Part shown: piece by piece, positions 1-8,064 of the stretch
Layout of the letters: each line of letters begins with the position of its first letter
Numbering within the stretch: the first letter of the stretch is position 1
From: JAXGPF01 sp964650945
GTDB lineage: Bacteria > Verrucomicrobiota > Kiritimatiellia > JAAZAB01
Length of the DNA: 15,346 nt
Reading direction: 5' to 3'
Assembly: GCA_964650945.1 (NCBI GenBank)
Contig: CAZYXU010000087.1
Coordinates: 1-15,346 of the forward strand
Notes under the pieces: generated by a model
Told to the model about the DNA's origin: nothing
Databases searched by the model: none
The model's input: the letters and a program-made list of their open reading frames with translations, nothing else
Program-made: the position numbers and the translations under genes

Positions 1-40
1 AAATCGCCGCCGTGCTTTTCGAACGGAATTCGCGACGCAT
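1..40 (-). CDS. Possible N-terminus of a truncated gene, perhaps a type II secretion/pilin-like prepilin
   Basis: An open frame on the minus strand runs off the left edge. Starting at the ATG at 40 it reads MRREFRSKSTAAI. Two further in-frame ATGs lie upstream, at 94 and 106, and there is no stop between them. A short basic leader ending in small residues is the usual lead-in to the prepilin signature (FTLIELLVVIAIIAIL-like), which is very common in Lentisphaerota and Verrucomicrobiota, often beside polysaccharide gene sets. The signature itself would lie outside the window, so this is inference only. No convincing Shine-Dalgarno sequence precedes any of the ATGs; the codon at 40 follows AGGG directly. 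The frame could equally be chance. Confidence 0.25.
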   Translation of the reverse strand, partial: MRREFRSKSTAAI

Positions 41-127
41 CCCTGGCACGGCACTACACCAACAAATTTGTCTTACGCCCAGCTTCCGGCGCATTCCCCG
101 CCTCATCGCCGGCTGCCAGGCAAAGCC

Positions 128-144
128 GCGTCCCGGCGGGACGC
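128..144 (-). terminator. Perfect 7-bp GC hairpin just after the minus-strand operon
   Basis: GCGTCCC (128-134) and GGGACGC (138-144) are perfect inverted repeats around a 3-nt loop. The hairpin starts 9 nt beyond the stop codon of the last gene of the minus-strand operon. Position and stability suit a transcription end or an mRNA 3'-protecting stem. No T-run follows on the minus strand, so it is not a canonical intrinsic terminator. Confidence 0.35.
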
Positions 145-152
145 CGGCGCCG

Positions 153-2159
153 CTATGGGCGCGGGCCGACGGCGGACAGGTCAATCGGGCGGAAGCCCAG
201 GTCGCAGGCCGGCGAATGCGGTTTGAGCCTGAAATCGCCTTTCCGGGGGTTGGCGAACAGAGGGTTGGCCACGCGCGAATGCTGGTCCAGGCACAAGGTG
301 GGATCAAACCCGCTGCGCGCTTCGCGGTTGGGCATTTTAACCCAGGTTTTGCGGCGCCACTCGTCAAACGTCCAGCGCCCCATCCGGACCGGCCGGCCGC
401 CGGCGCGCCAGTACAAATTATTGTCGAACATGGTGTCGTAACTGTCCCATTGATCGCGCGTAAACAACTTGCCCGCGGCCCAATAAACGATGTTGCGCAT
501 GAAGACATTGGGGCGGTCGGTGTCAAACCCCAACTGGGCGGTATCGGCCATGGCAAAGATGTTGTTGACGATGATATTGCCGGTGGTGAACACCTGCGCC
601 CGGAAGCCCGGGCCCAGGGTATGGTGGACGATATTGTTTTCCACCAGCACCCCGCAGGTGGCGGCGTCCAGGTAGATGCCGCGGCTGTCGGTATGGCCGT
701 AAATGTCGTGAATCAGGTTGTTGCGAATCACCGTCCCCGGCGCAATTCCCAGCGTGTAGATGCCGCCGCCATCGCTCAAGGTCCGGTTCATGACGTGATG
801 CACGTGGTTGAATTCGATGATGTTGCCATAGGTGCCGTTGGACGCCTGGGTCCAATCCCAGCCCGCGGAAATGCCGGTGTAGTAAAGATCGTAAATCTCG
901 TTGTGGGCAATCCGGTTGTCATGGCCGCGCCCCAGCCAGATGCCGACCGCGCCGAGGAACACCTTGCCGCCGGCATGGATGCGGTTGTCGGTCACCTGGT
1001 TCCGGCAAGCCGCATCGGCTTCCCGGGCGGGCGCAGCGGTCTCGCCGAGCTTGACGCCGCCGGCGCCCAGGTCATGCAGATGGTTGCCGATAATTTGGTT
1101 GTCCTGGCAGCCCCACCCGAACTCGATGGCATAGTTGCCCACCTGCGCGACCGTGCAAGCCGCGATCCGGCAATGCCGCGCGCCCACCGCCGCCATCGCG
1201 CCCGGCACATTGTATGCCGCCTGCAAGCCCGGGTATCCTTTTGCCGGCATGGCCCAGTCGGCATGGCAGAATGACAATCCCTCGAAATGGATATGCTCGA
1301 CAAATGCGCCGGCCGCCGGACGGCCCTGGAGGATGACCAACTGTTCCAGGCCCGGCGCGATGATTTCCGCCTGGCGCGGATCCTCGCCCGGCGCCGGCCA
1401 GTAATAAAGCTTGCCGGCGGGACGGTCCAGGTACCATTTGCCGGGGCCGGTCAATCCTTCCCGAACGTTGTCCGCGAAGAACCGCCGGTGCTCGCCAATC
1501 GGCCAGGTAGCCGGGGATTTCAGCCGGAGCAGACCGGTGGGGGGATTGGCGGAACCCAGTGGCGTCCGGGAAATCTCCCAGCGGTGCAGCACCACGATTT
1601 CCACATCCGCCGGATTATGCCAGGCCCGCAGATCGCCCCGGCGGCAGTAAAATCCAGCGCGATTGCGCGGGTCGCCGGCAGCCTGCGGATGGAGCGCCCC
1701 GCCCACGGGATAATACTCGTCGAGGTCCGGCAACCGGGCGCGGCAGCGCCGCGCGCCATTGACGAACAACTGCCGGAAATATTTTTTACCCGCCCGGACG
1801 TCCGGCAGATCGGCCACCCAAAGTTTTTTGCCATGGCGGCGCCAGCCGGCAATCCGGCGGCCGCCGCTGATTACCGGCATGGCGCCGGGCGCGGCGGCAT
1901 AGACCACGGGCGCGGCGGCGGTTCCGGAATCCTCCGGCCGGAACACCAGCGGCCGCGGCAGATAATAAGTGCCGGCGCCTATGACCACCCGGACGGGGCA
2001 TCCCCGACCCTTCCGGCCTTTCACCGCTTTTCGAACCGCTTGCTGTGCCCGATGCAGTCCGGCAAACGGACCATCCGTTCCGCGTTCGTTTGGCGCCGGC
2101 AGCCGGCCCGACCAGCGGTCATCGCCGTTTGGCGCGATATAAAATATGATCTCTTGCAT
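153..2159 (-). CDS. Right-handed parallel beta-helix protein, GH141-like, no signal peptide
   Basis: The 668-residue protein is the last gene of the three-gene operon. Its N-terminus (residues 5-45: FYIAPNGDDRWSG, then GTDGPFAGLHRAQQAVR) is the typical opening of the large beta-helix family that includes GH141, whose characterised members act on fucose- or xylose-containing glycans. Residues about 285-560 form the helix, with repeated N-x-I/V-H/Y turns such as IIGNHLHDL, IAHNEIYDL, IRNNLIHDI and VENNIVHHT. Conserved acidic stretches SDGGGIYTLG (D463) and DSRGIYLDA (D491, D498) lie on the helix face and are candidate active-site residues. The C-terminus (ANPLFANP, GDFRLKPHSPACDLGF, then a PIDLSAVGPR-like end) is also standard for the family and shows the protein is complete. 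There is no signal peptide. The gap from the upstream gene is 37 bp and the ribosome site is weak. The enzyme class is inferred; it could be an epimerase- or lyase-like relative. Confidence 0.8.
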   Translation of the reverse strand: MQEIIFYIAPNGDDRWSGRLPAPNERGTDGPFAGLHRAQQAVRKAVKGRKGRGCPVRVVIGAGTYYLPRPLVFRPEDSGTAAAPVVYAAAPGAMPVISGGRRIAGWRRHGKKLWVADLPDVRAGKKYFRQLFVNGARRCRARLPDLDEYYPVGGALHPQAAGDPRNRAGFYCRRGDLRAWHNPADVEIVVLHRWEISRTPLGSANPPTGLLRLKSPATWPIGEHRRFFADNVREGLTGPGKWYLDRPAGKLYYWPAPGEDPRQAEIIAPGLEQLVILQGRPAAGAFVEHIHFEGLSFCHADWAMPAKGYPGLQAAYNVPGAMAAVGARHCRIAACTVAQVGNYAIEFGWGCQDNQIIGNHLHDLGAGGVKLGETAAPAREADAACRNQVTDNRIHAGGKVFLGAVGIWLGRGHDNRIAHNEIYDLYYTGISAGWDWTQASNGTYGNIIEFNHVHHVMNRTLSDGGGIYTLGIAPGTVIRNNLIHDIYGHTDSRGIYLDAATCGVLVENNIVHHTLGPGFRAQVFTTGNIIVNNIFAMADTAQLGFDTDRPNVFMRNIVYWAAGKLFTRDQWDSYDTMFDNNLYWRAGGRPVRMGRWTFDEWRRKTWVKMPNREARSGFDPTLCLDQHSRVANPLFANPRKGDFRLKPHSPACDLGFRPIDLSAVGPRP

Positions 2160-2196
2160 GGTAAGGTCTCATTGCTTTAGATTATTCGGCAAGCGG

Positions 2197-4689
2197 CTAA
2201 TCGCTTCCATCAACGGTGATGCACCGGTCGCGCCCGCGGTCCTTAACCTCGATCACAACCACCCGGTTACGATGCAAGGCGACTTTAACTTTTTTCCCGA
2301 AAATTGAAAAAAGCGCCGATCCCGGCGCCGAACGGCTATGCCAATCCGTGGCGACGGCATAAATCCGGCAACGCACGCCGGAGCGCGGCGCGCCGGGATA
2401 GACAAAGTAATTGACCTTTTCGCCGGCCAGCAGGCGGATCGCGCGCGGCAGGCGCGCGATCAGGTCGCGCAGCACGGCGTTGATCGCTAGGTAGATTGCC
2501 GGGAACTTTGTAAAATCCGCCAAATTGAACAAATACACCCGGCCCTTGCCCAGCCGGCGTTCGACCAGGAACGGGTAGCCGGAGCAGGTTTCCGTGATGA
2601 TGGCTTCGGCCCGGCGGTCGGCAATCCGCAAATTACGGAGCATGGCATTATACGTGCCGACGTGCATGTAAAAAGGCGTTTCCGGCTGCCGGCGCGCCAG
2701 GCGGCAAAATTCCGGGAGCTGCCGGCGCCAGGCGCGCGCCGGCGCCAGGCGGTTGATCGGCGCATCCGCGCCATCGGCCGGACCGGCCAGCTCCACGCCG
2801 CACAGCGCGCGCAGCCAGCGCGGATTGATATGCGCGCAGGGATTGTCCGCGCTGGTGGCGGAAGTCACCTGCGGCAGCAGCACTGTCAGCACCCCGCCCT
2901 GCCGCACGTAACGCATCAACTTCGCCTGGGTTGCGGCGGTCTGGGTGTTCCAGCCGGACATGATCAGCATTTTATGCTGTTGCAAAGCCGCCGGGGCGGC
3001 TTCCACAGGGGTGATATCGGCCTGCCCGAACGGTGTGTGCGAGACGGTATCCTCGCGGCAGCCGCCGGGGCGGAAAAAGTTCACGGCATTGTCAAGTTCC
3101 GGCCACATGGTGAATTCCGGGTAACATACTTCCAGGTTCAGCCAGGAGCAGGGCGCAAAGCCCGTCGTCTTGAAAAAAGCGGGATTGATGGTCAGGCTGG
3201 CGATATCGTGTTTGCCCTGCAGATAGGCGATATCCGCCGCCGGCTGCCCGCGCAGGTTGCGGCGGGCGGCAAAATCCACCAGACCGCGCTGCACGGCGCG
3301 GACAGCTTCCACGGCCGGATCGTCCCATTCCCGCTCGCGCGTCAGCCGGTGATAAAACGCCCCGGACTCGGAATAAATTGTCCGCGCGCCGCCGAGATAC
3401 AGCAGGTACTGGGTCAGCCACCAGAGATTGAGGCGCTTGCGGTCGAAGTCCGGATCCAGCCGGGCATCCTGGGAGCGGGTGCTCAACCCGCCGTAGCACT
3501 GGCACTCCCAGGAATTGATGGCGCCCCAGCGGTCCAGGCCGAACGCCCGGGCCGCGCCGCGCGCCGCCGCCGCCAGCAGCGAAGCATGTGTGCCCAGGAA
3601 TTCCGTGGCCGGGAAGGCCGTGCCCGCCGCCAGGTAGTAGCGGTGGTAAAAGCTCGGATCGGTTTCCCAGACCGGCGCCTTGGGCGCCAGGGCGCGGATG
3701 GGGCGCATGACGGTCTGGCGGAAGCGTTCCGTGAAGGCGCGCGTGATTGCAGCCAGGTCGCGGTCCGGCGCCGCCGCCACGATCTTCGCCATGGCGCCAT
3801 GCTGTTCATGGGGCGCAAAGCCGATAAAATTCGGGCCAAGCGCGCCGATGAACCGGCGCAGCCGCCGGTTGTATTCGGCTTCCCGCAGGGCGTGGCTTTC
3901 CGGGCCGGCGTAATTGAAGTGGTTGCGGATGGCGACGGACAAGCCTGCCTGCCGGATGAGTCCGGCATTGATGCGCGCCGGGTCTATCTCGCAGAAATGC
4001 GAGTTGAACAGGAATGCCAGCAGGTTGCCCTGCCGCTCCTGCGCAAACAAATGGATCGTCCGCGTAAAATCCTCCTCCGCCAGGTGCACGCCTTCATGTC
4101 CGCCGATCAGGTGTCCGAGCCAGACGCCGGCCGGGATGTTTTCCGGCGGGTGGAGCGGCTGGCGGTCAAACGCCAGCAGTTGCACATCGCTGACATGGTA
4201 GGCGGTATTATTCAGCAACACCCGGGGGATGGGCATGTGCGCCGAGGATAGACGTTTGAACGGGCGCGTATGGTTGATGATGACAAATTCGTTCCGGCCT
4301 GGCTGCAGCGCACCCGGCGCCAGGTCAAATTCCAGGGCCGGCCAGAACCGCCAGGAACGGTAATTCATGAACTGGACGGTTCCCTGGAAAACGCGCCGGC
4401 CGTTGAGCCGGACCTCGAACTCGCCCCAGGTTTTAAGGTCCACGGAGTTGAAAAATGACAAAGGCATTTCCCGGAGCATGTCCCACATTCCGCGGATACG
4501 GAAGACGGCATGGATATCAGCGACCGGATACGGCCAATCGAACGCTCCGGTGACGGCATGCCGGCGCAGACCGACGCATAACCGCGGCTCGGAATAGCGC
4601 CGGGTGACAATATCATGCGCTTGAAACACCGTTTTCGGCCCGCCGGACAGCCGCGCGGCGGGAATGATAACTTTATGTAAATTTTTCAT
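2197..4689 (-). CDS. Three-domain glycoside hydrolase-like protein (beta-sandwich, TIM barrel, amidotransferase-like fold)
   Basis: I place the start at 4689 (MKNLHKVIIP), not at the longer possible ATG at 4785, because 4785 lies inside the upstream gene. At 4689 a GGGAG sits 3 nt ahead and the intergenic gap is 25 bp. The product has 830 residues and no signal peptide. Residues about 50-175 look like a beta-sandwich sugar-binding domain (FEVRLNGRRVFQG, then ALQPGRNEFVIINHT). Residues about 185-480 look like a TIM barrel. Candidate catalytic acids are E295 (FAPHEQHGA), E395 (INSWECQCYGG) and E441 (IYSESGAFY). Residues about 565-755 (HKMLIMSGWN, YVRQGGVLTVLLPQ, RLGKGRVYLFNL) resemble the Rossmann-like trimerisation domain of GH42-type beta-galactosidases. 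A small beta domain ends the chain. I cannot assign a CAZy family, and the clan-A hydrolase reading is inferred from domain order. It is translated between two other glycan proteins under one promoter. Confidence 0.7.
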   Translation of the reverse strand: MKNLHKVIIPAARLSGGPKTVFQAHDIVTRRYSEPRLCVGLRRHAVTGAFDWPYPVADIHAVFRIRGMWDMLREMPLSFFNSVDLKTWGEFEVRLNGRRVFQGTVQFMNYRSWRFWPALEFDLAPGALQPGRNEFVIINHTRPFKRLSSAHMPIPRVLLNNTAYHVSDVQLLAFDRQPLHPPENIPAGVWLGHLIGGHEGVHLAEEDFTRTIHLFAQERQGNLLAFLFNSHFCEIDPARINAGLIRQAGLSVAIRNHFNYAGPESHALREAEYNRRLRRFIGALGPNFIGFAPHEQHGAMAKIVAAAPDRDLAAITRAFTERFRQTVMRPIRALAPKAPVWETDPSFYHRYYLAAGTAFPATEFLGTHASLLAAAARGAARAFGLDRWGAINSWECQCYGGLSTRSQDARLDPDFDRKRLNLWWLTQYLLYLGGARTIYSESGAFYHRLTREREWDDPAVEAVRAVQRGLVDFAARRNLRGQPAADIAYLQGKHDIASLTINPAFFKTTGFAPCSWLNLEVCYPEFTMWPELDNAVNFFRPGGCREDTVSHTPFGQADITPVEAAPAALQQHKMLIMSGWNTQTAATQAKLMRYVRQGGVLTVLLPQVTSATSADNPCAHINPRWLRALCGVELAGPADGADAPINRLAPARAWRRQLPEFCRLARRQPETPFYMHVGTYNAMLRNLRIADRRAEAIITETCSGYPFLVERRLGKGRVYLFNLADFTKFPAIYLAINAVLRDLIARLPRAIRLLAGEKVNYFVYPGAPRSGVRCRIYAVATDWHSRSAPGSALFSIFGKKVKVALHRNRVVVIEVKDRGRDRCITVDGSD

Positions 4690-4714
4690 ATTCTCCCGAT
4701 AAGCTGAATCATGT

Positions 4715-7700
4715 TCACGGATCGAACGGCGTCGGCTCAACACCCGGCTCCAGTTGGATGGCATCCATCCAGAGGGTGCCTTCATCCATCAGCACGAGCG
4801 CAAACGTTGCGGAACGGGATGAGTTTGCCGGCAGGGTGAACGGCATAAAATAACGCTGCCAGGCCGTCGTAACCTGCACCGTCTTGCTGCCGCCGGGGGT
4901 ATTCAACTGCGCGGGCAGGCCATCCCGGCTGCCTTTGAGATACACGGAAAGCACATAGGGCGTGGGCTGGTCATGCTGCGGTCCAAACCGGATATAAACG
5001 CTCCGCCCGCGCGCCCCCGCCGGCGCATGCAGACGGAAAGAGACCTTGCCCTCATAAGGATCGTTGGCATCCAGCGCCAGGTTAGGCGTGGAACGCCCCA
5101 CGCGTTGTTCCGGATTCCACGCCATGCCGCCGGCTTGCGGGAACCAGTAATCGGGATATTGCGGCAAGGTGGCCTCCTCAAAGCCGGGGTTGGGCATGAC
5201 ATTGCGATGCCCCGCCCGGCCCGTGCGCGGCGCTTCCTCCTCCACCGGCCGCCCCAGCTCGGGATGGGGCGTGACCTGCACACCCAGGGCCAACGGCCCT
5301 GCGCAGGCGTCGGCCTGCAGTTGATAAGCCCGTGTGGCTAACGGCTCAAGCCGGTCGGCCAATACGCCGTCCTTAAGGTTATGCGTCCGCCCGGCGAAGA
5401 GTTGCCGAACTTGTTTTTCAAGTCCCGGCCAGGGCAGCGTCATGGCGACATCCACCGGATGGAGCGCGCTGTTGGCCGCCAGCAGCAGGTACCCCTGCCC
5501 GGCGACATGCCGGACGGTCACATGCACCTCGCGGGCGGCAATGTCGGATGCGGCCACCCGGTTGCTGCCGGCCAGGTAGTCAAGTTCGACGGGAACCGGC
5601 AATGTGACCAGCCAGGGGGTCATCTCCTTGATTTCGCGCCCCAAGGCAGCCATGCCGTCCCAGGTGGCCTGGTGCATGACCGGGTAAATGAAATACAGGA
5701 ACCCGGAGGCCCCGTAAATCAGGCTGAGATAGGTTTGGCTGCGCTGCTCATCGGGCGCGGTCAGCCGCTTGAAATGCCGGGAGCCGCAGGATTCCAGCAC
5801 GGGTGTGGGCCAGACCGGCTTGCGTTCCACCAGGGCGCGCTGGAACATCTCATCCGTCTGCATCCCCACAAAGAGCGGCGACGTGCGCCCGCCGCGTACC
5901 GGCGGCGCCCAGTAAGGATCGCGCGAGATAACGTCGCGCCAGTCGGTGTATTTTTCTTCCGCCGGCGGCAGATCGGCATTCCAAAGCACATGCACCGGAT
6001 GATAACCGTCCAATTCACCCGCCAACCGGTAGAGCTGGCGTCCCTGGACATAATGATCGAAATAGCGCTCGACCGACGGCTCGTCGAAGGAATCGTAAAA
6101 AGCCAGGGCGGGATGGTTGCGGATCGAAAGAATGCCGTCGCGGATGAGCGGGACGGCCTGGTCAAAAACCTCGGCAAACCGGCGCGATTTTTCCTTGCGG
6201 GGCAGGTTGACCAGTTGCGCGCGGCTGGCCATGTCCATCTTTAAAAAGGTTAACCCGACGTAAGGCCATGTCAGCCAGGGAACCTTGGGTTGAAAAGTCG
6301 CCCCGTCCCCGAACATTTCCAGGCGGACAATGAAATTCAATCCGTATTTCCAGGCCAGGTCCATGGCCCGGATGAGTTCCTGGTTGGAAGCGCCCGTATT
6401 CCAGTAAACCAGGGTATTGAACCCGGCCGCCGCGATTTCCTGGAGGTTGGTCTCCAGGTTTTGGGCGCAGGCGGCGATCCGATGGCCCATGAGCACGCCG
6501 TAAATGAATTCCGGCCGGCCGTTGCGCAATACCCGGCAATTTTCCCGATCGATTTTCCACTCGCGGCCTGGAAACGGCTCGCGTTTGATCAACTCCAAAT
6601 CCACGCGGGCGAGGGCCTGGGACGACGCGGCCTGCGTCACCAGTGTCAGTGCCAGCGGATAACGCCCAGACGCCAGATTGGTCAGCGGCAGAACGATTCT
6701 GGTCTGCGCCGCCGTGACCGCGCCGGCAAAGACCAGCGTCGGCGTCCCGCCCGTGCCGGCAACGATCAAATTCGTCCAACTGGCCGGGGGGAGTCCGACC
6801 TGGCAGACGATGCCGGCCGTCTCTTCCGTGGTGTAATAGCTGCGATCCGTATAGGCGGAAAACACCTTCAACACCGGCATCTCGCTCACCGTGGTTTTCA
6901 GCCAGGCGGCCGCCGGTTCATGTTCCGGGATCAGGCTCAGCCGCAGGCGGCGCGCGCCGGTGTTGGCCACCGGCATGGCAATGACGGCCGCGCCGTTGGT
7001 GTTGCCCGCCAGGGCAAGGGTATTGGTATAATCCGCTCCCGCCCCCGCATCGGGCAGATCGGACAACACCACGCGCACGGCGCCGGTTTGCGCGCCTTGG
7101 TTGTGTATCGCCACCGTGGCGCTATAAGCAAAACCGTTGGCAGTCAATTCATAGCCATGGACCGTCAGCTCCTCATACTTGGGCAGAAAAGGCAGCGCGG
7201 ACGACCTGGCAAAAGGCGCGACCGCGGCAAAGCGGTCCGGCGCATACCACCAGACTTTGGGCACGGTCTGCCAACTGAGCACCTCGCGCGATTCCCCGAA
7301 TTCCACGGCCATGGCATCCAGGAGCGGATAAACCACATGCGCCACGATATTCAAGCCCATGGTGTCGGAGAAGGGCGACCACTGCGCGAGCAGCGGGACG
7401 GGGATGGCGATTTCCACGCGCCAGCCCCGCGGATCGATCCGGGCGCTCGAACGCCAGGGGATGCCCCAGGCGGGCTTGATCCCCTGCGGCTTCATCACAT
7501 ACACATCCGACTTGACGTTGTCGGCGCTCACGCGGAACAGATACCAGCCGGTCGGCTTGCCCCGCGCGGGGTCCAAAGCGATCTTGAGACAGTTCTCGCC
7601 CTGGATGTAGCCATCATGCGCGCTGGCTTGCGGAAAAATCCGCGTCGGCTCCGGGTGCGTGATATCGGCGGCGACATAGAGCCAGGTGTCATCGCGCAGC

Positions 7701-7963
7701 AGGCGCGCGGTGACATTCGTGGCCGGGCGGTTGGAATGCGTCACCGACACAAAGCGGGAAATCACCAGGCTTGTTTGCCAGCAGGGGTCGGAAAGGTCCG
7801 CGTCAATCACAGGCGGAACGGCGCAACGCGGGATGTCCACCAGCGGCGCGCCCGCAGTCCAGGCCGCCGGCGCGGTAAACAGAAGCGCGCCGGCCAGCAA
7901 GCCGGCGGCAATTTTAACCGGCACGGCAACGGGGGGTCTGTTCATTTTACGTCTGACGTTCAT
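4715..7963 (-). CDS. Secreted multidomain TIM-barrel protein with CBM9-like N-terminal and jelly-roll C-terminal modules
   Basis: This is the first gene of the minus operon. A start at 7963 (GAGGG 3 nt upstream) is chosen because the longer ATG at 8032 lies upstream of the predicted promoter. The 1082-residue product begins with a signal peptide (hydrophobic 17-33, cleavage near residue 37). Residues about 40-245 resemble a CBM9/DOMON-type module (PPVIDADLSDPCWQ; WRVEIAIPVPLL). Two beta-sandwich segments follow (about 260-460). Residues about 470-790 form a TIM barrel: NGRPEFIYGVLMGH, AAAGFNTLVYWNT, YGLNFIVRLEM, then NHPALAFYDSFDEPS with E628 as candidate acid/base, and PVLESCG with E724 as candidate nucleophile. 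YGASGFLYFIYP matches the late barrel strand of such enzymes. A beta domain (about 790-885) and a CBM4/9-like jelly roll (about 918-1082: NPGFEEA, then DAIQLEPG) complete it. Likely exported to bind and cut a polysaccharide; the substrate is unknown. Confidence 0.78.
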   Translation of the reverse strand: MNVRRKMNRPPVAVPVKIAAGLLAGALLFTAPAAWTAGAPLVDIPRCAVPPVIDADLSDPCWQTSLVISRFVSVTHSNRPATNVTARLLRDDTWLYVAADITHPEPTRIFPQASAHDGYIQGENCLKIALDPARGKPTGWYLFRVSADNVKSDVYVMKPQGIKPAWGIPWRSSARIDPRGWRVEIAIPVPLLAQWSPFSDTMGLNIVAHVVYPLLDAMAVEFGESREVLSWQTVPKVWWYAPDRFAAVAPFARSSALPFLPKYEELTVHGYELTANGFAYSATVAIHNQGAQTGAVRVVLSDLPDAGAGADYTNTLALAGNTNGAAVIAMPVANTGARRLRLSLIPEHEPAAAWLKTTVSEMPVLKVFSAYTDRSYYTTEETAGIVCQVGLPPASWTNLIVAGTGGTPTLVFAGAVTAAQTRIVLPLTNLASGRYPLALTLVTQAASSQALARVDLELIKREPFPGREWKIDRENCRVLRNGRPEFIYGVLMGHRIAACAQNLETNLQEIAAAGFNTLVYWNTGASNQELIRAMDLAWKYGLNFIVRLEMFGDGATFQPKVPWLTWPYVGLTFLKMDMASRAQLVNLPRKEKSRRFAEVFDQAVPLIRDGILSIRNHPALAFYDSFDEPSVERYFDHYVQGRQLYRLAGELDGYHPVHVLWNADLPPAEEKYTDWRDVISRDPYWAPPVRGGRTSPLFVGMQTDEMFQRALVERKPVWPTPVLESCGSRHFKRLTAPDEQRSQTYLSLIYGASGFLYFIYPVMHQATWDGMAALGREIKEMTPWLVTLPVPVELDYLAGSNRVAASDIAAREVHVTVRHVAGQGYLLLAANSALHPVDVAMTLPWPGLEKQVRQLFAGRTHNLKDGVLADRLEPLATRAYQLQADACAGPLALGVQVTPHPELGRPVEEEAPRTGRAGHRNVMPNPGFEEATLPQYPDYWFPQAGGMAWNPEQRVGRSTPNLALDANDPYEGKVSFRLHAPAGARGRSVYIRFGPQHDQPTPYVLSVYLKGSRDGLPAQLNTPGGSKTVQVTTAWQRYFMPFTLPANSSRSATFALVLMDEGTLWMDAIQLEPGVEPTPFDP

Positions 7964-8000
7964 AATCCCTCGGCATAGTTCAACCAATCTGATGCGGGTT

Positions 8001-8028
8001 ATTCTAACACATGCCGCACGCCAGACAA
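8001..8028 (-). promoter_or_regulatory. Predicted sigma70-type promoter of the minus operon
   Basis: Read on the minus strand, TTGTCT (8028-8023) and TAGAAT (8006-8001) are separated by 16 nt. Transcription would begin near 7994, giving a leader of about 31 nt before the ATG at 7963. The tandem operator at 8035-8064 ends 6 nt before the -35 hexamer, the same spacing as at two other promoters in the window, which strongly supports the call. Confidence 0.7.
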
Positions 8029-8034
8029 GCAATC

Positions 8035-8064
8035 CCGGTATCGTTTATTTGAATTCCAGTATCA
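8035..8064 (-). promoter_or_regulatory. Operator copy A: tandem GATAC direct repeats, 21-bp period
   Basis: On the minus strand the site reads TGATACTGG (8064-8056), an A-rich spacer containing TTCAAATAAA, and CGATACCGG (8043-8035). The half-sites start exactly 21 bp apart. The site matches copy B at 25 of 30 positions and copy C at 23 of 30, by hand count. A 21-bp direct repeat next to -35 is the known layout of AraC activation sites. I infer that it is bound by the AraC-family protein encoded at 14551-15339. Confidence 0.75.

Noticed and set aside
12..1274. Long plus-strand reading frame of 420 codons opposite the GH141-like gene
   Set aside because: It lies antisense to a clear beta-helix gene, has low-complexity A/G/V/P-rich content and no domain; GC-rich genes leave such open antisense frames.
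2662..4251. Plus-strand frame of 529 codons antisense to the three-domain hydrolase-like gene
   Set aside because: Composition is rich in R, G, A and Q with no recognisable fold; the opposite strand has the coherent protein in an operon.
4690..4785. Longer N-terminus for the three-domain hydrolase-like protein
   Set aside because: It would overlap the end of the upstream gene, whereas the ATG at 4689 has GGGAG and a normal 25-bp gap.
6290..7978. Plus-strand frame of 562 codons antisense to the secreted multidomain protein
   Set aside because: Arg/Gly/His-rich sequence with no motif; the minus strand shows signal peptide, barrel and binding modules.
7964..8032. Longer N-terminus for the secreted multidomain protein
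   Set aside because: The ATG at 8032 lies upstream of the predicted transcription start, and the extra residues would bury the signal peptide.
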